A stretch of 64,000 nucleotides of DNA from JAEMQF01 sp963850525 (GTDB taxonomy: Bacteria > Pseudomonadota > Gammaproteobacteria > Burkholderiales > Burkholderiaceae_C). Of this stretch, positions 1-7,872 are shown one piece after another (position 1 is the first letter of the stretch; every line of letters begins with the position of its first letter). The stretch lies in NCBI GenBank assembly GCA_963850525.1, contig CAWKLQ010000001.1, positions 124,001-188,000 on the forward strand, given 5' to 3'. Under the pieces are notes generated by a model. It saw only the letters and a program-made list of their open reading frames with translations. It did no database searches and was not told where the DNA came from. The translations under genes and the position numbers were made by a program.

Positions 1-398
1 GCGGCCTCGCGTTTGGCCAGCTCGCGTTTCGTTTCTTCGCGCTTCGCTTCCTCGCGTTTGAGTTCTTCGCGGCGCGCCTTTTCGATCGCGATCTGCGCAT
101 CGGGCGCGGCTTCCTGCACCGGCGCAGGCTTGGGCACTGGGGCAGGGGGCGGTTTCACGAGCACGGGCTCGGGCCGGGGCGGCGGCGCGGGCGGGGGTGG
201 GGGGGGCGCCGCGACCTGCGGAACTGCGGCCCACAACTCGGCTTCGATGGCGTCGGGCGTGCTGGAGCGCCACGACACGCTGAACGTCAGCGCGACGACG
301 AGCAGCGCGTGCGCGAACAGCGCAAGCAGCATGCCCGCGCCCAGGCCCGCAGGCCGCTGCGGCATGAACTGGTCGCGGGACAGCGCAGCAGCAGTCAC
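1..398 (-). CDS. tolA: TolA, envelope-spanning Tol-Pal protein (partial, C-terminus beyond window edge)
   Basis: TolA links the inner-membrane TolQR motor to TolB/Pal at the outer membrane and helps envelope constriction and integrity. Only the N-terminal 132 or so codons are present. They show one hydrophobic anchor (about residues 18-40), a proline-rich stretch, then the start of a Lys/Glu/Arg/Ala-rich helical region of repeated KREEA-type units, the usual TolA domain II. I chose a GTG start two bases after the tolR stop; an ATG about 11 codons downstream is the alternative. Position after tolQ and tolR supports the call more than sequence, because this region is low in complexity. Confidence 0.85.
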   Translation of the reverse strand, partial: MTAAALSRDQFMPQRPAGLGAGMLLALFAHALLVVALTFSVSWRSSTPDAIEAELWAAVPQVAAPPPPPPAPPPRPEPVLVKPPPAPVPKPAPVQEAAPDAQIAIEKARREELKREEAKREETKRELAKREA

Positions 399-400
399 GC

Positions 401-829
401 TCAGCTCCCGCTTTGTTTCACCGACAACCCGACGCGCTGAATCCCGGCGCGCTGCAAGGTGTCCATGACCTTGACGACGGCTTCGTATTTCACTGCGCGG
501 TCCGCCGAAATCACGACCGGCGTGTTGCTGTCACCGGCCTGCGCCGCCTTGACGCGCGCCGCCAGCGTCTGCATGTTGATCGCCGACGGCTCCTTGCCGT
601 CCAGGCGCAGGCGCAGCGTCTCGTCGGCGGCGACGGTGAGCTCGATCACGTGTTCCGGGCGCTGCTTGCTCTTGCCCACGCTGGGCAAGTCGACGATTCC
701 CGTCGTGATGAGCGGCGCCGTCACCATGAAGATGATCAGCAGCACGAGCATGACGTCGATGAACGGCACCATGTTGATTTCGCTGATGGTGCGGCGCCTG
801 CCGCCGCCGCGCTGGCTGACGGCGGGCAT
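401..829 (-). CDS. tolR: TolR, Tol-Pal system proton-channel subunit (ExbD/TolR family)
   Basis: A 142-residue single-pass inner-membrane protein that works with TolQ to use the proton motive force for Tol-Pal. The N-terminus is basic and is followed by one membrane helix (about residues 20-42) that carries the conserved channel aspartate in FIDVMLVLL. The periplasmic part has the usual ExbD/TolR pattern, ending in a domain with VVISADRAVKYEAVV. The ATG overlaps the tolQ stop by one base (TAATG), which indicates translational coupling and fixes the start; a longer upstream frame would run into tolQ. Length is normal for the family. Confidence 0.95.
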   Translation of the reverse strand: MPAVSQRGGGRRRTISEINMVPFIDVMLVLLIIFMVTAPLITTGIVDLPSVGKSKQRPEHVIELTVAADETLRLRLDGKEPSAINMQTLAARVKAAQAGDSNTPVVISADRAVKYEAVVKVMDTLQRAGIQRVGLSVKQSGS

Positions 830-1518
830 TACTTCGACGCCGCCGCGGGAACGCCCGCGTTGCGCTGCAGGATGTTGGAGAACTCTTCGATGAACGACTC
901 GAGCTGGATCGCAATCCGGTCGATGTCGCGCGCGAAGCGGTTGTAGGCGATGACAGCGGGAATCGCCGCGAACAGGCCGATCGCGGTGGCGACCAGCGCC
1001 TCGGCGATTCCCGGCGCGACGGTGGCCAAGGTCACCTGCTGCATGTTGGACAGGCCGACGAAGGCGTGCATGATTCCCCACACCGTGCCGAACAGGCCGA
1101 CGTAAGGCGACACCGAACCCACCGACGCGAGGAACGACAGGTTCGACTCGATCGTGTCGAGCTCGCGCTGGAAGCTCGCCCGCATCGCGCGCCGCGAGCC
1201 GTCGAGCAGGGCGCCGGTGTCGGCGACCCGCCGCTCGCGCAGCTTCAGGAATTCGCGCATGCCGGTGGCGAAGATGCGCTCCATGGGTGCGCCGTCTTTG
1301 TGTTTCGCGGCGTCGCTGAACAACTCGTTGAGATTTTTTCCGGCCCAGAACTCGCGCTCGAATTCTTCGTTCGCCGAGCGCACCTTGCGCAGGCCGAAGA
1401 GCTTGCCGAAGATGACGGTCCAGCTTGCGAGCGAGGCGAGCATCAGCCCGGCCATCACGAGTTGCACGACCAGGCTGGCTTGCACCACGAGGGTAAGGAT
1501 CGACAGGTTTTGATTCAT
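829..1518 (-). CDS. tolQ: TolQ, Tol-Pal system proton-channel subunit (ExbB/TolQ family)
   Basis: The polytopic inner-membrane partner of TolR. The 229 residues show three membrane helices, at about residues 15-38, 138-160 and 170-192. The second carries the family motif PYVGLFGTVWGIMHAF and the third IAEALVATAIGLFAAIPAV. The large cytoplasmic loop after helix 1 is typical. It is the first gene of tolQRA here; the thioesterase gene ybgC, which often precedes tolQ, is absent and a TssQ-like lipoprotein gene lies upstream instead. The 135 bases upstream show no other gene. Confidence 0.95.
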   Translation of the reverse strand: MNQNLSILTLVVQASLVVQLVMAGLMLASLASWTVIFGKLFGLRKVRSANEEFEREFWAGKNLNELFSDAAKHKDGAPMERIFATGMREFLKLRERRVADTGALLDGSRRAMRASFQRELDTIESNLSFLASVGSVSPYVGLFGTVWGIMHAFVGLSNMQQVTLATVAPGIAEALVATAIGLFAAIPAVIAYNRFARDIDRIAIQLESFIEEFSNILQRNAGVPAAASK

Positions 1519-1653
1519 GCGGAGTTCGGCGTCAGGTGGTGGGCAGGGCGCTACGGCGCGCCGGCAGCGCGCCTCATGCGGGGTGCGCTCGGCTCCCGCG
1601 ATTTTGCACTGCGCCGCGGCGCGCGCGTGGGGACTGCAGCAAAGGCGCCGTGC

Positions 1654-2067
1654 TCAGGGCCGCAGGCGTTTGTAGACATCGCCCCAGCTGGGGTGGCCGG
1701 CTTCCGACTTGTCCAGCGTGAAGGCCGGGTCGGCAAGGCGCGCCGCGCGAAATTGCGCTTCGCACTCGTTGCGCCGGTTGCTCGTGCACGCGATGAACGC
1801 CAGGTGCTTGTGTGCTGCGGCGCGGTCCTTCGGTGACGCGAGGCGCAAACTCAGCGCCAGATGGAAATGGCGTTCCGCTTCGCCGTACAGCGCGTCCTCG
1901 TAGGCGCGCAGGCCCGCCATCAAGGCTTTTTCGGCAGGCATGGCGATGATCTCGACCAATGCCGTCGGCGCGGGCGCCGGCTGGGCACAGCCGGTCAGCG
2001 CGATGGCAAGGGCCAGGCTGGCGTGCAGCAGTGCGGCGCGGCCGTGCCCATGGCGCGGCCCGGTCAT
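1654..2067 (-). CDS. TssQ-like T6SS-associated lipoprotein (TPR-like)
   Basis: A small secreted lipoprotein: hydrophobic signal peptide at residues 11-26 and lipobox ALTGC with Cys27. The mature part looks like one or two tetratricopeptide-type helix pairs (AYEDALYGEAERHFHLAL, then AAHKHLAFIACTSNR) and ends with SEAGHPSWGDVYKRL. I recognise this arrangement from the TssQ family of lipoproteins in Burkholderiales, named for its association with type VI secretion; this is recall, not a search. The start overlaps the kinase stop (ATGA), so the two are translationally coupled and probably function together. No other type VI secretion gene is in the window, so a direct secretion role is not shown. 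Confidence 0.6.
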   Translation of the reverse strand: MTGPRHGHGRAALLHASLALAIALTGCAQPAPAPTALVEIIAMPAEKALMAGLRAYEDALYGEAERHFHLALSLRLASPKDRAAAHKHLAFIACTSNRRNECEAQFRAARLADPAFTLDKSEAGHPSWGDVYKRLRP

Positions 2068-3683
2068 GAGCCGAATTTGTGCTTGATGCCGACGGATTGG
2101 CCTGGCGCGATGGTGACCGTCGTGCTGAACGGCGGGAAATCGGCGTTGCGGATCGTGATCAGATGTTTGCCCTCTTGCAGATTCAATTCGGTCAACGGTG
2201 GCGCGTTGCCCGCCGGGGTGCCGTCGACTTCGACCTGGCCCCAGGGGCTCACCGCCAGCCGCAGTACGCCCATGGCCTTGACCGCGGGCGTGGCTTTGGT
2301 GTCGCCCGGGGCTTTGGCATCGCGCCGCTCACGGGGTGTCGCCTTGGCCTGGACCGCGGGTTTTGCTGCGGGTGGCTTGGCCTTGGCAGCCTCGGCGCTC
2401 GGCGCTGGGCCCGCGACACGTTCGGGCTTGGGCGGAACCGCAGGTTCGAGCGGCGGCGCAGCGGGGTTGATTTCAGCGGGCGGCGGCGCCGCACTGTGAC
2501 TGGCGATTTCCCGCATCGCAGGCGGTTGATCGATGACACGCGCCGTGAGCGGCGGTGCGGGTTCCTTCGTCGGGCCGACGAAATAAAGCGTCGCGCTGCC
2601 CAGCATGACGGCCGCCGCCGCGCTGCCGGCCCAGAGCCGCCATCCGCCACGCATCGCGCGCACCGGCTCCTCGAGCTCGGCCTGGCCGTCGCGGTCGTCT
2701 AGCCAGTGGCGCAGCTCGCGCGAAAACGTGCGTGCCGAGCGGTAGCGCTGTTCCGGGTCCTTGACCATCGCGCGCGCCGCGATGTTGGCCAAGGCGCGCG
2801 GCACCCGCGCGTCGACTTCGCACGCGAGCGGAGGCTCGTGCTCGATCACGGACTGCGAGATCTCGGCCAAGGTCGTGCCGCGAAACGGCTTCTGGTCGGT
2901 GAGCAGCTCGTAGAGCACGACGCCGAGCGAAAACACGTCGGCTCTGCGATCCACGGTCTGGTGCCGGGCTTGTTCCGGCGCCATGTAGTACGGCGACCCG
3001 GCAGCGATGTCGCCGGCGCCCTCGTGACGGTGCGCGACCCGCGCAATGCCGAAGTCGAGCACGCGCGGCTGGGTTCGGCCGACCATGAAGATGTTCGCCG
3101 GCTTCACGTCGCGGTGCACGACGCCTTTGCTGTGCGCATAGGCGAGCGCGTCGGCAATGCGGCGCACGATGAGTGCCGCCTGATCGGGCGTCGGGCGCCA
3201 GCCGTCCTGGCGCAGCTGGCGCAAGTCGCGGCCCTTCAACAGCTCCATCGCGATGTAGGCGCTGTTGTCGCTGGTGCCGGCGTCGAACACGGTGACGATG
3301 TGCGGGTGGCTCAGGCCCGCGGCGGCGCGCGCTTCGTTGAGGAACAGCGCGTTGAACGATTCGCGCTCCTCCGCCGAAAGCTCCAGGTTCAGTGTCTTGA
3401 TCGCGATCAGACGCGACAACAGCGGGTCGTGCGCGGCGTAGACGGTGCCCAGTCCCCCTTCGCCGATGCGGTACTTGAGCGCGTACCTGCCGATGTGCCC
3501 GATCGTGGGCATCTGTTCTTCGGACTGCGTTGTCGGGTTCGTTGCGAACGCGGCGGCTGGCCCTTTGGGCAGGCCCAGGCCCGAGTCAGCCCAGACTTGC
3601 GGGCCGGAATCGCCCGCGTCTTGATGCGGTTCCGATTCGTTCGGGTACCTGGCGGGAACGGTGGGAGCGCCGAAATCGATCAC
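2064..3683 (-). CDS. Membrane Ser/Thr protein kinase with C-terminal PEGA-like domain
   Basis: A Hanks-type protein kinase of 539 residues. The glycine loop is GEGGLG (74-79), the ATP lysine is K96 in AIKTL, the catalytic loop is HRDVKPAN (190-197), the metal-binding DFG is 210-212 and APE is 235-237, so it should be active. A single membrane helix (about 350-369) separates the cytoplasmic kinase from a Pro/Ala-rich linker. A beta-rich end domain of about 70 residues resembles PEGA (VEVDGTPAGNAPP) and probably lies in the periplasm. I used the GTG at 3683; no strong ribosome site is visible, and an ATG at 3512 just before the kinase domain is possible. The coupled downstream gene is a TssQ-like lipoprotein. 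The substrate is unknown. Confidence 0.85.
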   Translation of the reverse strand: MIDFGAPTVPARYPNESEPHQDAGDSGPQVWADSGLGLPKGPAAAFATNPTTQSEEQMPTIGHIGRYALKYRIGEGGLGTVYAAHDPLLSRLIAIKTLNLELSAEERESFNALFLNEARAAAGLSHPHIVTVFDAGTSDNSAYIAMELLKGRDLRQLRQDGWRPTPDQAALIVRRIADALAYAHSKGVVHRDVKPANIFMVGRTQPRVLDFGIARVAHRHEGAGDIAAGSPYYMAPEQARHQTVDRRADVFSLGVVLYELLTDQKPFRGTTLAEISQSVIEHEPPLACEVDARVPRALANIAARAMVKDPEQRYRSARTFSRELRHWLDDRDGQAELEEPVRAMRGGWRLWAGSAAAAVMLGSATLYFVGPTKEPAPPLTARVIDQPPAMREIASHSAAPPPAEINPAAPPLEPAVPPKPERVAGPAPSAEAAKAKPPAAKPAVQAKATPRERRDAKAPGDTKATPAVKAMGVLRLAVSPWGQVEVDGTPAGNAPPLTELNLQEGKHLITIRNADFPPFSTTVTIAPGQSVGIKHKFGS

Positions 3684-3812
3684 GCTGCAACTTTAGTTCA
3701 CCTCGGCCCGTGGCCCGTGCGCAAAACCACACACTTTGTGCCAGACGTAACGATGAAAAACAAATCGACGCGTGGCCGCTGGCTTGCCGGCGCCAAGGCA
3801 AGTGCGTCGCGC

Positions 3813-4319
3813 TCAGCGCGCGCGTGAGACTTGGACTTCGGCGGGCCGAAGGGCAGCCGCTGCCTTGTCCAGCACACCGTTGACGTACTTGTGGCCGTCG
3901 GTGCCGCCAAAGCTTTTGGCGAGTTCAACCGCCTCGTTGATCGCGACGCGGTACGGAATCTCCGGGCAGCTCTGCAATTCGAAGGTGCCGATCATCAACA
4001 CCGCGTGCTCCACCGGCGAGAGCCGCGTCACGGCGCGGTCCAGGTGCTGTGCCAGGATGGCGTCGATCGCCGAGGCCTGCTCGATGCAGCCTTTGAGCAG
4101 CGCGTCGAAATGCGCCAGGTCGCACTTGCCGAAGCCGTCGAGCTCGCGCATGTGGGCTTGGATGGCGTCGATCGGCGTGGCCGCGACGAGCCATTCGTAA
4201 AGGCCCTGCATCGCCGCTTCGCGCGCGCGGCGGCGTGCCGACTTGGGCGCGGCGCGCCGGCGCACCTCGTGGGCGGCGGCTGCGCCGTCGGCCTGCGGCG
4301 CCGGCATGAGCGGGGCCAT
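3813..4319 (-). CDS. nusB: Transcription antitermination factor NusB
   Basis: NusB binds boxA RNA with S10 (NusE) and supports antitermination on rRNA operons. The 168-residue all-helical protein has the family signature in the C-terminal half, including SPVEHAVLMIGTFEL, PYRVAINEAVELAKSFG and HKYVNGVLDKAA. About 25 residues at the N-terminus, rich in Ala, Pro and Arg, extend beyond the usual start of the fold. The ATG overlaps the ribH stop by one base (TGATG), which supports this start. The ribH-nusB pairing is common in proteobacteria. Confidence 0.95.
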   Translation of the reverse strand: MAPLMPAPQADGAAAAHEVRRRAAPKSARRRAREAAMQGLYEWLVAATPIDAIQAHMRELDGFGKCDLAHFDALLKGCIEQASAIDAILAQHLDRAVTRLSPVEHAVLMIGTFELQSCPEIPYRVAINEAVELAKSFGGTDGHKYVNGVLDKAAAALRPAEVQVSRAR

Positions 4320-4783
4320 CAGCGCAAGTCTTCCATCAGATTCGCCATCTCGACGGCGACGCGCGCCGCGTCGCGGCCTTTTTCCTCGACGCGCGCCCAG
4401 GCTTGCGCCTCGTTCTCGACGGTCAGGATCGCGTTCGCAATCGGCAGGTCGTGGTCCAGCGCGACGCGCATCACACCGGCGGCGCTTTGCTCGGCGACGA
4501 GTTCGAAATGGAAGGTCTCGCCGCGGATCACGCAGCCGAGCGCGATCAGGACGTCGAAATCGTCAGTCTGCGCCAGTGCCGCCAACGCCACCGGCAGCTC
4601 GAGCGCGCCGGGCACCATGACGTGCCGGATGTGCCGTTCTTCCACGCCCACCGCGAGCAGCTCGGCCTTGCAGACCTGGGCGAGGCGATCAGTGAGGGGC
4701 CGATTGAAGCGCGCCTGCACGATGCCGATGCGCAAATCGAGTCCGTTGAGTTCGACCTGGGTTTCTTTGTCTGCGCCTTGCAT
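4319..4783 (-). CDS. ribH: 6,7-dimethyl-8-ribityllumazine synthase
   Basis: This enzyme condenses 5-amino-6-ribitylamino-uracil with 3,4-dihydroxy-2-butanone 4-phosphate to make lumazine, the penultimate step of riboflavin synthesis, and normally forms pentameric or icosahedral shells. At 154 residues it is of normal length. The substrate region VPGALELPVAL and the phosphate-binding and catalytic stretch GCVIRGETFHFELVAEQSAAG are both seen, including the conserved histidine before FELV. It lies 44 bases after ribBA and is coupled to nusB, so it belongs to a ribD-ribE-ribBA-ribH-nusB operon. Confidence 0.97.
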   Translation of the reverse strand: MQGADKETQVELNGLDLRIGIVQARFNRPLTDRLAQVCKAELLAVGVEERHIRHVMVPGALELPVALAALAQTDDFDVLIALGCVIRGETFHFELVAEQSAAGVMRVALDHDLPIANAILTVENEAQAWARVEEKGRDAARVAVEMANLMEDLR

Positions 4784-4827
4784 GGTTCGCTCTTTGCCTT
4801 GCGTGTTGGAGTGGAGTCGGGTCGAGG

Positions 4828-5925
4828 TCAGTTCGTGCTCGCGACGAAACCCGTCACCTCGAGCCCGTAACCGGCCATGCTCGGCATGCGCCGCGGGCTA
4901 CCCAGGAGTTTCATCTTGCCGATGCCGAGCTCGCGCAGGATTTGCGCGCCGATGCCGTAGGTGCGCAAGTCGAGCTGCGACCGGCTCTTGGGTGACGCGG
5001 CTTCGTGGGCGTCGAGCAAGCCCGCGTCGCTGTGAACGTCGCTCGTGCAATTGAGCAGCACGGCGGCGCTGCGGGGCGCCGCGCGGAGTTGTTCGAGCGC
5101 CTTGTGCAGCGTCCAGGAATGGCCGCGCGCTTGCGTATCGAGCAGGTCCATGACGCAGAGCGGTTCGTGCACGCGCACCAGCACTTCGTCGTCGCGCGAC
5201 CAGTGACCCTGCGTGAGCGCGAGGTGCACGCCGCCGCTGCGATCGCGGAACTCGGTGCAGGCGAATTCGCCTTGCGCGGTGTGAAGGGTTCGCTGCGCGA
5301 CGCGTGCGATCAGCGATTCATTGCGGCTGCGGTGTTCGATGAGGCTCGCGATCGTGCCGACCTTCAGACCATGCTCCGCAGCAAAGCGCAGCAGGTCGGG
5401 CAGCCGCGCCATCGTGCCGTCGTCGTTCATGATTTCGCAGATCACCGCGGCGGGCGTCAAGCCGGCCATCGCCGCGAGGTCGCAGCCGGCTTCGGTATGG
5501 CCGGCGCGCATCAATACGCCGCCGTCCTGCGCTTGCAGCGGGAAGATGTGGCCGGGTTGCACGAGGTCGCCCGACTGCGCGTCGCGCGCCACGGCGGCCT
5601 GCACCGTGCGCGCCCGGTCCGCCGCTGAAATGCCCGTCGTCACGCCTTGCGCGGCTTCGATCGACACCGTGAACGCGGTCGCGTGGCGCGTGCCGTTGCG
5701 GCTCGTCATCGGCGTCAGGCGCAGGCGCTCGCAGCGTTCGCGCGTCAGCGTCAGGCAAATCAGGCCGCGCCCGAAACGCGCCATGAAGTTGATCGCCGCG
5801 GGGCTCACGTGGTCGGCGGCGAGCACCAGATCGCCTTCATTCTCGCGATCCTCTTCGTCGACGAGGATCACCATGCGGCCCTCGCTGAGTTCGCTGACGA
5901 GTTCGGGAACCGAGCAGATGGACAT
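4828..5925 (-). CDS. ribBA: 3,4-dihydroxy-2-butanone-4-phosphate synthase fused to a degenerate GTP cyclohydrolase II-like domain
   Basis: The N-terminal domain (about residues 1-205) is RibB, which converts ribulose 5-phosphate to formate and the four-carbon riboflavin precursor. Its metal and substrate motifs are intact: EDRENEGDLVLAAD, RAGHTEAGCDL and CEIMNDDGTMAR. The C-terminal domain follows the RibA fold (VLVRVHEPLCVMDLL at the front, RTYGIGAQILRELGI near the end). It lacks the zinc-binding CDC cluster, where GHSW stands instead, and the RQEGRGIGL catalytic segment, replaced by LLNCTSDV. It is therefore probably not a GTP cyclohydrolase and resembles proteins described as RibBX. A separate functional RibA elsewhere is expected. 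Confidence 0.9.
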   Translation of the reverse strand: MSICSVPELVSELSEGRMVILVDEEDRENEGDLVLAADHVSPAAINFMARFGRGLICLTLTRERCERLRLTPMTSRNGTRHATAFTVSIEAAQGVTTGISAADRARTVQAAVARDAQSGDLVQPGHIFPLQAQDGGVLMRAGHTEAGCDLAAMAGLTPAAVICEIMNDDGTMARLPDLLRFAAEHGLKVGTIASLIEHRSRNESLIARVAQRTLHTAQGEFACTEFRDRSGGVHLALTQGHWSRDDEVLVRVHEPLCVMDLLDTQARGHSWTLHKALEQLRAAPRSAAVLLNCTSDVHSDAGLLDAHEAASPKSRSQLDLRTYGIGAQILRELGIGKMKLLGSPRRMPSMAGYGLEVTGFVASTN

Positions 5926-5979
5926 CGGCGAATTGTAGGTGGCGCCTGTGCCGGCGCCGCTTTTGCGCTGCGCTGCGAC

Positions 5980-6690
5980 TCAGCGCGCGCCCTGCGCGCT
6001 GCTCAGCATGCGTTCGACGTAGCGTGCGATCAGGTCGATCTCCAGATTGACCCGCTGGCCCGGCTGCAACGCGCCGAGCGTCGTCGCGGCAAGCGTGTGC
6101 GGAATCAGATTGATTTCGAACTCGCAGCCCGCACAAGGCAACGCCGGGCCGCCCCAAGTTGCCTTGTCCCCCTCGGGGGGCGGACGACGTATGTCGCCGG
6201 CCTGGGGGCGCTCATGAAAGTCGGCGACGCGGTTCACGGTCAAGCTCACGCCGTTCACCGTGATCGAACCCTTCACCGCGAGGAAGCGGGCGAGCGACGT
6301 TGCGGACTGAATGCACAGCGTGCGCGATTCGCCGGCTGTCGTGAATGCGCTTACCACGCCCACGCCGTCGACATGCCCGCTCACCAGGTGGCCACCCAAC
6401 CTGTCGTTGGCGCGCAAGGCTTTTTCGAGATTCACCGGGCCGGGGCTCGCCAGGCCGACGGTCTTGTCCAGACTTTCCGCCGAGACGTCGATGTGAAAGC
6501 GCCGCGCCGCCACGTCCAGATCGGTGACCGTCATGCACGCGCCGTTGATCGCGATGCTGTCACCTTGCGCCACATCGTCGAGCATTCCCGGCGGGGCGTG
6601 CACTTCGACGCGCAATCCATGGCTTGCGTCTGCGCCCAGCGCCTGGGTCTGCACGATGCGGCCGATCCCGCCGACGATTCCGGTGAACAT
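5980..6690 (-). CDS. ribE: Riboflavin synthase alpha subunit carrying an in-frame repeat-derived insertion
   Basis: Riboflavin synthase dismutates two lumazines to give riboflavin. The start MFTGIVGGIG is the canonical N-terminus, so the upstream in-frame codons were left out. The two lumazine-binding repeats are seen: the first with INGACMTV and NLEKALRANDRLGGHLVSGHVDG, the second with VNGVSLTVN, FEINLIPHTLAATTLG and ARYVER. Residues about 159-187, between NRVADF and CEFEINLIPHT, have no place in the family. They are encoded by a copy of a dispersed repeat also found twice elsewhere in the window. This makes the protein 236 residues, longer than usual. The frame stays open and all motifs are kept, so it is probably functional. 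Confidence 0.95.
   Translation of the reverse strand: MFTGIVGGIGRIVQTQALGADASHGLRVEVHAPPGMLDDVAQGDSIAINGACMTVTDLDVAARRFHIDVSAESLDKTVGLASPGPVNLEKALRANDRLGGHLVSGHVDGVGVVSAFTTAGESRTLCIQSATSLARFLAVKGSITVNGVSLTVNRVADFHERPQAGDIRRPPPEGDKATWGGPALPCAGCEFEINLIPHTLAATTLGALQPGQRVNLEIDLIARYVERMLSSAQGAR
6130..6216 (-). repeat. Dispersed structured repeat, copy A, inside ribE
   Basis: Read on the minus strand, this 87-base (29-codon) stretch starts near ATGAGCGCCCCCAGGCC. It contains a hairpin around CGAC-ATAC-GTCG, a CCCCC/GGGGG hairpin, and a final inverted repeat CAAGGCAAC...GTTGCCTTG. The first 50 or so bases match the copy at 19357 closely and the copy at 62486 partly. It lies in frame within ribE without a stop codon. 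Confidence 0.85.
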
Positions 6691-6733
6691 GGCCCGATTG
6701 TCGCAGGCGAGCGGGCCAGTCCAGGCGTGTCGG

Positions 6734-7852
6734 TCAGGTCGGGTCAGGTGCAATCCGTCGCGCCACGATCCTCAGGTCTTCGCCGATCTGGGTCACGTTC
6801 ACGAAGCGCAACATCGGCGCGGCGTCGATCTGCTCGAGCGGCCCGAACGCCGCCAGATCGCGCCCCTGGCCGAACAGCTTGGGCGCCATGTAGACGAGGA
6901 ATTCGTCGACAAGACCCTCGCGCACGAACGATCCGTTGAGCTTGTGCCCGGCCTCGACGTGCAATTCGTTGACGCCGCGGCGCGCCAAGTCTTCGAGCAT
7001 TGCCGCCAAGTCGACCTTGCCGCCGGCTGCGGGAACAAGCTGGACCTCGACGCCGACGGCGCGCAGCGCGGCAATGCGCTCTGCTTCGGGCTGCGCTGCA
7101 TAAACGAGCGCCGCACCTGGTGGCTGAAGGATTCGTGCCGTCAGAGGCGTATCCAGGCGCGAGTCGACGATCACGCGGCGCGGTTGGAGTTCGGTCTGCA
7201 CATGGCGCACGTCCAGGCGTGGGTCGTCGTCGAGCACGGTGCCCACGCCCGTCAACACCGCACCGGCGCGCTTGCGGTAGCGATGCCCGTCCTGACGCGC
7301 GGCGTCGCCCGTGATCCACTGGCTGGTGCCGTTAGGCAAGGCGGTGCGACCGTCGAGCGTGACAGCAGCCTTCAGGCGCACCCAGGGCCGGCCGCGCTGC
7401 ATGCGCGAGAAAAACCCGATGTTGAGCTCAACCGCGGCTGGTTCGTGCGCCCCGGACGCCTGCACCGCAATTCCCGCGGCGCGCAGTCTGCGTGCGCCTT
7501 CGCCGCTGACTTGCGGATTCGGGTCCTGCACAGCGAACTCGACGCGCGCCACGCCGGCGGCGATCAAGGCGTCGCAACACGGCGGCGTGCGGCCGTGGTG
7601 CGAGCAGGGCTCCAGCGTCACGTGCACGCTGGCCCCGGCGAGCGTCTCGCCGCGCGCCTGCGCGTCGCGCAGCGCCATCACTTCGGCGTGCGCCTGGCCT
7701 GCGGCCTGCGTCGAGCCGCGGCCGATGATGCGGCCGTCGGGTGCGCAAATGACGCAGCCAACGCGCGGGTTCGGGTCGCTGCGGCCAATCGCCTGGGCGG
7801 CCAGCTCGAGGGCTTCAAGCATGGGCTCGCGCGCTGGGTCGGCGTGGGGCAT
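6734..7852 (-). CDS. ribD: Bifunctional diaminohydroxyphosphoribosylaminopyrimidine deaminase / 5-amino-6-(5-phosphoribosylamino)uracil reductase
   Basis: RibD carries out the second and third steps of riboflavin synthesis. The N-terminal deaminase domain has the zinc motif HAEVMAL and then PCSHHGRTPPCCDAL, with DPNPRVGCVI near the start. The C-terminal reductase domain has LKAAVTLDGRTAL, TGVGTVLDDDP and a late LHVEAGHKLNGSF. I chose the ATG at 7852 (372 residues); an ATG ten codons downstream (MLEALELAA) is equally possible. Only 20 bases separate it from pilV upstream, with no room for an FMN riboswitch. Transcription from the pilin cluster, or from a promoter inside pilV, is likely. Confidence 0.95.
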   Translation of the reverse strand: MPHADPAREPMLEALELAAQAIGRSDPNPRVGCVICAPDGRIIGRGSTQAAGQAHAEVMALRDAQARGETLAGASVHVTLEPCSHHGRTPPCCDALIAAGVARVEFAVQDPNPQVSGEGARRLRAAGIAVQASGAHEPAAVELNIGFFSRMQRGRPWVRLKAAVTLDGRTALPNGTSQWITGDAARQDGHRYRKRAGAVLTGVGTVLDDDPRLDVRHVQTELQPRRVIVDSRLDTPLTARILQPPGAALVYAAQPEAERIAALRAVGVEVQLVPAAGGKVDLAAMLEDLARRGVNELHVEAGHKLNGSFVREGLVDEFLVYMAPKLFGQGRDLAAFGPLEQIDAAPMLRFVNVTQIGEDLRIVARRIAPDPT

Positions 7853-7872
7853 TGAATGCAGTGGATCGGCTC

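Noticed and set aside
100..230. Tandem-repeat or CRISPR-like array near the left end
   Set aside because: The regularity comes from proline-rich and Lys/Glu-rich coding sequence of TolA, without spacers.
1519..1653. ybgC-like gene upstream of tolQ
   Set aside because: The 135 bases are too short and have no reading frame with thioesterase motifs.
5926..5979. FMN riboswitch before ribBA
   Set aside because: The gap is only 54 bases and shows none of the conserved RFN-element stems. The gaps before ribD, ribE and ribH are as short.
5980..6690. Frameshift or sequencing error in ribE as the cause of the odd residues
   Set aside because: Frame is the same on both sides, motifs resume directly, and the DNA of the odd part matches repeat copies elsewhere. 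It is an insertion, not a frameshift.
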